A DNA stretch of 64,000 nt, taken from Symsagittifera roscoffensis. Taxonomy: Eukaryota; Xenacoelomorpha; Acoela; Convolutidae. Position 1 is the stretch's first letter; each line of letters opens with the position of its first letter. Positions 57,420 to 64,000 of this stretch are shown piece after piece. A program made the translations under genes and the position numbers. Location: positions 46,211,758 to 46,275,757 of the forward strand of contig NC_087062.1 of assembly GCF_963678635.1 (NCBI RefSeq), given 5' to 3'. The notes beneath the pieces are model-generated. The model ran no database searches. It was not told the DNA's origin and was given only the letters and a program-made list of their open reading frames with translations.

Positions 57420-60313
57420 TAGATGTTTTTATGACGCTCCTTGGTGTTATTCTTTTTTAACATCATGACCGTCAGAACCGTTAACGAGCATTCCGCGCCC
57501 TTAATAAGCCCTAACCGCCGGGGCGGAAGGGTAGTTCGGAACCCGGAAGCCTTCCGGATTCCCGTGAATAGCTTTTTAACCTAGTTAAGACCAAACATTC
57601 ACGTTCCAGGAAGGGTGGGGGGATCGGCCGTCCCCTCGTTGATTGAGAGATCTGTGACCAAAAACAATTAAAGATATACAAGAAACCAAACAAAAAGTAG
57701 TATAATACCCAAAAAAAACAAAAAACATAAAAAAATAACCGAAAAAACCAAAAACAGTGAAAAAGTATAAAATCAGTAGAAATCATCACCCAGACGAGAT
57801 GTGATCCGACCCTCCCATTTGTTGTTATTAGATATAGTGTTGTTACAGGCATTTAGATCAGTTGAGATCGTTACGATCAATTGTGTGGCCCGTTTGTGAG
57901 GCTTGTAATGTAGGGTTATTTGAGTATTTAAGCACGCTGATGCTAATTTGCGCTCAATCCGGAAGGGTCTCGGGATTAGTGAAGAAGACTGATCCGGCAA
58001 GCAGTTCAAGGAGCGACAAGAGGGGGCTCAATGATAACAACAATCGACTGTTGGGTATCGTTAACAAGTTTTGTATCCCTTTTGGTACAAAAAGTAAGAT
58101 AGTAATCTGTGGGGGTCTCGACAGTGCTGCACTGTAGTGACCCTTCACCCAACTGCGAATTTCCGAGTTAAGCACCTTAATTCGGATATTGAACAAACCT
58201 GGATGGGTATAGTATTACTAGTATTATTTTTTATACAGTCTATATTAATACTCCTATATCGTTTTTCGGCGAAAAACAGAGTAAGCGGACCGGTTTTTAG
58301 CGTCAAAAAAGCGATATTTTGATCCCACCACAAATCGCGATTTTTGAGATATCGATATTTTTTGAAACGGAACAAAAAGCTAAATTAGTGAGTTACATTG
58401 TAACTGTACTAGTATAATAGGTAGAACCGGTTGAGTTTAGTTCAGAATTGGTTGGAACTATTTGGGTACCAAAAACCGAATTTTCGTGATTTTTGAATAA
58501 ACGAAACGCTATAAAGTTAAAACATTTTTTGACATTTTTGAGTAAGGACAGTAAAAACTGTTGTTTGGAAAACTTCCACTAAAGAATCGTCAGTTTTTAA
58601 AACCCGTTTGCAAACAACCTTCCGGGTTACAGAGAAATCGAATTTAACGTTTTGACTTAGTGGATTCATCAATCCGGAGGGGTCCAAATAGCATTGTTTT
58701 TGGCAAGTTTTTTTCAACTAGAGCAATTTAGATCAATTTTTTGCATTAAACTAGAAAAGTACAGGCCTTCTGAGCTCGGATCAATAATTTTTAGATCGGA
58801 AAGAACAGAATTGCGAAAAAAGATAGGCAGAACCTATAAGAGACAAATTTTTTGACCTTAGAAAAAAGACGTTTTGGTTAATAACATTGGAACTGCTGCA
58901 CAGATCCAGTTGATCTTGGTACCATTAGATCAGAATTTAGTTGAGCTTACTAATAGAAACATCAATGATTCAAAAAAGTGGGCGTGAAATTTTTTTAAGA
59001 TTGTTTTTAGCAAATTCACCAATTCGGGAAGGTAGACCCTTCACGTTTTATAAAAAAAATTGTTGGAAAGCCCTTACAACCCTACCAAAGGATAGTGACG
59101 GTTGAATAAGGCAATTTTACGCTGTTGCAGACAAAAAGAGAAGGCTAAGGGGACCAGAAAACTATAGTCAATTCGAAACTAGCATAGTGCCAAGACCATT
59201 CACCGTTAGAGTGAATCGTCAAATAAGAGGCTTAACTTCAATCCGGAAGGGTTTTGGGAAAGACTAAACACCCTTCCTAGTTAGTTCGAACAGCATAAAA
59301 GCATCGGAGATCGTATCCAGAAGGGTATCGGGTGAAAATTTAAAAAAGTCCTCGAGAGCCTGTTTTTACAAACCCGGAGGGGTCCCAATCCGGAGGGGTC
59401 CCAAGTTTGCCAATCCGGAGGGGTCCCAATTTTGTCAATCCGGAAGGGTCCTATTTTCACCAATCCGGAGGGGTCCTATTTTTGCCAATCTGGAGGGTTC
59501 TAATTTTGCCAATCCGGAGGAGTCACAATTTTGTCAATCCGGATGGGTATTGTTTTGTCAAGACTTAAGAGGACAACAGAAAAGAAAGTAGTTAAAGGTA
59601 TTAGGTTATTAGGAGATTGGCTGGGAACCAGTGACTGCACTGGTAACTTGCCTTTTATAAAAAAAACCAAACCAAAACAAAACAGGTCTAAGCTCGGATA
59701 TTCGCGACACTAAGTCTAGATTGAACAAGAGTGTGTAACTCATTGGTGTGGATTGAAATCCAAAACGTTTTTGAGAAAAGTGATTTCTCCGAGAATTGTA
59801 GTGGGTCTAGCTCGGGAAGTCCGAAGGCAGATAGGTAACACAGGACTCGGTGGGTGCAATAAACGCCCACTTGAGAAAATTAATGCCCTCAAGTTTTGTC
59901 TGTTTGGTGCTGCACCAAGCAGGGAAAGGTCTTTATTTAGAAACAAGTTCGACTATTGTATTGCGATCAACTAAAAGGACAAAACACATACGTTTTTCAA
60001 AGAAAATATTCTTATTTTTGTTTTTTGGGTTTTAAATCAATAATATTTGTGCTTGATTGGGTAGTGAGAACACACTTTTTTAGATAAGTTGACATCATCA
60101 TACTGTGCTAGCTTCACTTTTTAAATTTAATAATCGATCATTGTGAATAAAATGTATACACGCTGTACTGAGATAACATACAAGGATTTGTGGTCACTAT
60201 TTAAAAGAAACGTTTGAAATTTATTGTGTTCTGTTATTATTATCAGTAGTCAGATTAAAAGGACACTAGCAATCGAATTGAGTGTATAGGCAGTAAGAAG
60301 TGGTAAATTGAAT
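57420..60313 (+). other. Long leader of the second element
   Basis: Begins with the conserved post-LTR segment (primer-binding candidate at 57432). Scattered AATCCGGAGGGGTC-like phrases occur throughout (58670, 59240, 59308) and condense into an array near 59375. No supported gene in 2.9 kb; many TTTTT/AAAAA runs. Confidence 0.55.
59371..59560 (+). repeat. Leader minisatellite of the second element, about 26-bp unit
   Basis: About seven copies of a unit built on AATCCGGAGGGGTCCCAATT, separated by TTTGCC or TTTGTC. Its sequence is unrelated to the minisatellite in the giant element, although both lie in the leader before gag. Confidence 0.9.
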
Positions 60314-63054
60314 ATGAGTCTAGACAAGTCAAGGATACCTAAACTAGGTGATAGCTCCAGGAAATTCATACCTGAGAAACAGAGAAAAGCTAGGACCGAC
60401 CCTTTTGTGGAAAGGATCACACGAACCCGGACCGACAATGGGGAGACGGTTTCAGGCAGAATGATTGAGACCAGGAATCAAAAGTCCTCAGCAGAGCGAA
60501 AAGCAATGCTAGAAGTGGACGTCCATCCGGACCAGGCCATGGACGAGAACCAGGAAATACTTAGACCGGAGGGGAGAGGAGCAGAAGGCTGGCGAGTGAA
60601 TCTACTCCGGTAGAACAAGACCAAGATTTTGCCACTTCCACCTGGACACTGGACCGAGAGGAGATGTCGGAACTGTCCGACATCTCTTCTGAAATTGTGG
60701 CAACTAGAAGATCTCACACACACAACTCCTTGAAGGCAGGCGTGACGGAGAAACAGGCAACGTCCTCATCGTTTTCAAAGAGAGTGAAGAACACTTTCGG
60801 AAACATCTTTCCTTTTACCATGGGAGCGGGTACAGGCGATGAAGGAGAATCCCAGGAGGAAGAAGAGGACGATGACGAGCAAGTTGACTTTGGATATCGA
60901 GTCAGCCTCAATAGTTGGACTCAGGAGAATGAAGCATACACCGACAGAGGGACTGGTACCATGGACCAATTTGGTGTAGTGAGGACAATAAGCAAAACCA
61001 CAAACCCATCAGGCTAATCAGGAGACTTTGTGAGTATGACGAAATCGGAAATGCGAACTGGGGAGAATAGATCCACAGGGCTAAGCAACGCACCAGCGGA
61101 TCCAGAGATGGATAATGAAAAGACGTCGAGGCAGAGAATCAAAGCCCGAATCTCGACCAACACCAAACTACTTGGGATCGACAGGGTGACACCGCCACTT
61201 GTGACGCCACTAGTGGACAACGGAGTATCAATTGAAGAAGCCTTGACCAACATAGTGGGCAGCATAGGAGAACAGAATGAACAGATGTTCATAAGAATGA
61301 GTGAACTAGAAAGAGCAGTCCACGTCCAGAGAGAAAATCTGCGGGAATAAATAAACCACAATAGACAAGAAGTTGGTAGAAGCGAAAAACGCTTGAAGGA
61401 AAGAACGGATGAACACTTGGCGAAGAAGTTGTCGTGAATGACAAGGGAAGCGGAACAGAGAGAGTCACGATTGAGAGACGACATGGAGAAGTTGAGAATT
61501 CAAGAAGAGCAGACTCTTGAGACTCTTGACATAAAGATAGATGCGATGATGGAGATGCGAACTCAGGCTATCATGGATAGGTTGGACGGGCTACTAGGCA
61601 GCAGGAGTGGACCAAAAGATGGGAAACCGAACTCGGGAGGACCCAGCAGGGAGCCGAGGGTGAACTTCAATGACCAACAAAATAGGAGAAGGACATATGG
61701 TTCCACTAGAGGTAGGGGAAATTCATCAGGCTATGCCCCAGGGTATAATAGAAGATGGGGCTCAAACATCGGAGGAAGTTCAACTGGAAACAGACAGACC
61801 TCAAAAGAACGCCCGACGCAAGGCACACATGCGACTGGGAGAGGTGATTCCAGTAACAGGAGTCATGCGAGCCCAGGGATGAGTCATGTGAGCCAAGGAA
61901 GAAACAATCCAAGTGAATCGGACGGAAGGGAAGTTCCAAGTGCAGAACCCTTATCAGGGGGCAATGGTACTCAAGCAGGGCATTCAAGAGAGGTTACATC
62001 AATAGCCACAGCCTTTGAACATCTGAACAGGTCTTTGGAGACATTCCTTACGAGGTTATCTAGAACCAATGAACGTAGCGAAAAGTCCAGAATGGTTTTT
62101 AAGAAACCAAGATGCTACAAAGACGAATCTGATGGCTGTATTGATACCTGGATAGAAGTTATGAAACTGCATTTTGAGGAAGAGGACTTGTCAGAAAGGC
62201 AAGAATGCAGTGCGCTTACCAGTAACTTGGAAGGGACATCCCTAAACTGCGTGATGGCCAAAAAGCAGTACCAACTGAGAATCTTTGAAATCTTGTTAAA
62301 TCGTTTTGGCTCAGGGCTGCAGAGACATCAAGCAATGATGCGCTTCGAGCAACGGAGGCAACGAGAAGATGAGACGATAGACAAGTTTCTAGACGATTTG
62401 GAGATGCTGAGAAGGCGCAGCCAACCAGATGAGTCAAACAGAAGGATGGACCTGGCAGTAGCCTCAAAGTTCATCGATGGTAAGAAGAATGATGAACTTC
62501 GAACAATGTTAGCAACACATAACACACCACTCTCAACCAATGCGCCAACACCAGAGGAGTTGAGTTTCAAGTCAAAAGAACATCTTTTGCTGAAGCCTCC
62601 ATCGAGATCTGGATATTACAAGAACAATTATGGCAATTTTAACAACGAACCAGCAAACCAAGGGAACAACTGTTACAAACCAAGGGACGATATGGACAAG
62701 AGGCGCTCTTGTGCCAATTGCAGTTTGACGGACCATCATGTGTCAGCATACCCAACTTACAAACAGGGCATGAAAGCAATAGGCTTTAGCCTCGAGGACG
62801 AAGATGCGTCAGAAGTCGACCATGAAGATTTCATGAGAGGAGTAATTGCAAAATTCAGCCCGAGGTGCTTCTTTTGTAACTTGGAAGGTCATTTCAAATG
62901 GGATTGTCCGCAATTCTGGGATGCTGTAGCAGACATCAAGCATCCACGGCATGTGGAAGCTTTATCGGGTGTGAAAGCCAGTAAGGCTCGCCTATTGAGT
63001 GAAGCGGAGGCGCGCAGAAAAAAAAACCGCAAGAGCTGGCAACGAAGAAGATGA
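60314..63054 (+). pseudogene. gag: gag of the second element
   Basis: ATG at 60314 (MSLDKSRIPKLGD). A frameshift near 60600 leads to one frame to 63054, broken by stops at 61015, 61348 and 61435. N-terminal part: acidic (EEEEDDDEQVDF) then coiled coil. Middle: Gly/Ser/Arg/Asn-rich (RGRGNSSGYAPGYNRRWG). Capsid: VFKKPRCYKDESDGCIDTW, LTSNLEGTSLNCVM, IFEILLNRFGSGLQ, FIDGKKNDELRTMLATH. Nucleocapsid: SCANCSLTDHHVSAY (last Cys lost) and CFFCNLEGHFKWDC, an intact CCHC knuckle. It is clearly homologous to gag at 34626-36882 but diverged. Confidence 0.85.
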
Positions 63055-63770
63055 AGGCGGTAACGGAAGAGACATGTGAACCGGAACCCGTGACTGCGGC
63101 GGATGACTTCAAGGTTGATTATAGGGCAGCCGCGAGGGATGCTCTGAATAGAGTGCAACAGGAACTGAAAACGTGAAGCTCGAATTGGAAAATGAGAAAC
63201 TACGGGAGAAGTTGAATACCTTCGAGGCAACAGAAGTCGAAGAAACAAAGGCACCAAGTAGTTTGAGCATCAAACTAAAGGTGATCTCCGGGCAGAGGTT
63301 CGGTATGGTGCCACAAGGAAGCAAAATACAATCGATAATCTCGGTAGCGGGACACCAGGTAATCAGAAATCTGAGTGAACCATCAGAGTTCACTTTGATG
63401 CATTTGGACACATATGCAGATTATCTGAGGGAGGTGGAGCCACGCACTGAATCAAGAACTGTGCGAGTACTACTAACAACGGGTGGCCCTCGAATAAAGA
63501 AGCTTCACGGGCGCTACGTGGAAGTCCACGGACCGTATCAAGTGATGCTGAACGTGGATGGAATCAGTATCTACACTAGGACATATGTGACAACAGACAG
63601 TGACCAAATAGGGCAGATCTATTTGGGTGAAGAAGAACTTAAAGTCCGTAGGATAGGCCATGACGGCATGATGGAGCAAGACGCGGTTCACATTGGATAC
63701 GAAGCAGATGTGACTGCACATCTGCTCGACACCAACGGAAAAAAAATCGGAGTCACAGGGCTTCTTGGCT
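63055..63770 (+). pseudogene. pol: pol start of the second element, cut at the protease
   Basis: The frame from about 63173 carries LELENEKLREKLNTFEA (coiled coil), SIISVAGHQVIRNLSEPS, HLDTYADYLREVEPRT, VHGPYQVMLNVDGISIYTR and a LLDTNGKKIGVTGLL stretch, parallel to 36900-37575 of the giant element. The sequence departs right where the DTG of the active site should follow, at about 63768. Confidence 0.8.
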
Positions 63771-64000
63771 GGAAGAGGAAGAGCAGTGCGCTTACCAGTA
63801 ACTTGGAAGGGTTAGCCCTAAACTGCAGGATGGCCAAAAAGCAGTACCAACTTGACACTTTGAAATCTTGTTAAATCATTTTGGCTCAGGGCTGCAGAGA
63901 CATCAAGCAATGATGCGCTTCGAGAAACGGAGGCAACGAGAAGATGAGACGATAGACAAGTTTCTAGACGATTTGGAGATGCTGAGAAGGTGTAGCCAAC
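63771..64000 (+). pseudogene. gag: Second gag fragment fused after the broken protease
   Basis: 63774-64000 repeats 62180-62430 of the gag above (GCTTACCAGTAACTTGGAAG, then GGCCAAAAAGCAGTACCAAC) at high identity but with its own frame break near 63862. It is not a simple tandem copy: the two pieces differ at scattered positions, suggesting recombination with another member of the family. It runs off the window. Confidence 0.85.

Noticed and set aside
59371-59560. A CRISPR array
   Set aside because: The units are direct repeats separated by only a few similar bases, with no unique spacers, in eukaryotic DNA.
57420-60300. Host genes in the leader of the second element
   Set aside because: All frames are short, lack motifs, and overlap tandem or scattered AATCCGGAGGGG phrases.

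Overview
The window is AT-rich animal nuclear DNA. Genes on the minus strand are split by GT-AG introns, there is no operon structure, and all repeats are eukaryotic types: a tRNA-derived SINE-like family, MITEs, a Penelope-like remnant, R2/R4-type LINEs and Ty3-type LTR retrotransposons. I cannot name the species; an invertebrate with a moderately repeat-rich genome fits best.

Layout. 1-800 is an AT-rich tandem repeat of about 305 bp period. 3362-10038 (minus) holds two coding exons, joined across a 4.0-kb intron, of an srGAP-like protein (F-BAR plus RhoGAP, no visible SH3). 13237-22168 (minus) holds six phase-compatible exons of a second protein of about 680 aa, disordered and His/Gln/Pro-rich, which I do not recognise. 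Introns and flanks carry SINE-like copies, a second dispersed family and MITEs. 23480-24490 is a decayed Penelope-like reverse transcriptase, and 25800-27435 a decayed LINE fragment.

27515-55910 is a nest. Two copies of one LINE (N-terminal PHD-like finger, RT, C-terminal restriction-like endonuclease) lie tail to tail; their 3' ends form a 370-bp inverted repeat. The minus copy is split at 31447/53487 by a 22.0-kb Ty3-type element (31448-53486) with 900-bp LTRs. The LINE reading frame resumes across the insertion, which fixes the element ends. After a long leader with a minisatellite come gag and pol (protease, RT, RNase H, an unusually long spacer, integrase, acidic tail). About 9 kb of further open sequence follows between pol and the 3' LTR, resolving into three accessory reading frames; the first contains what looks like an SGNH-hydrolase-type domain. 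All frames carry scattered stops and frameshifts, so this copy is a decaying fossil of a giant retroelement.

56616-64000 is the 5' part of a second, related but divergent element: one LTR, a leader with a different tandem repeat, gag, and the start of pol. It is broken at the protease active site, where a second gag fragment follows.

The most interesting content is the giant element and its accessory region. No envelope-like protein (signal peptide or membrane anchor) is evident in it.
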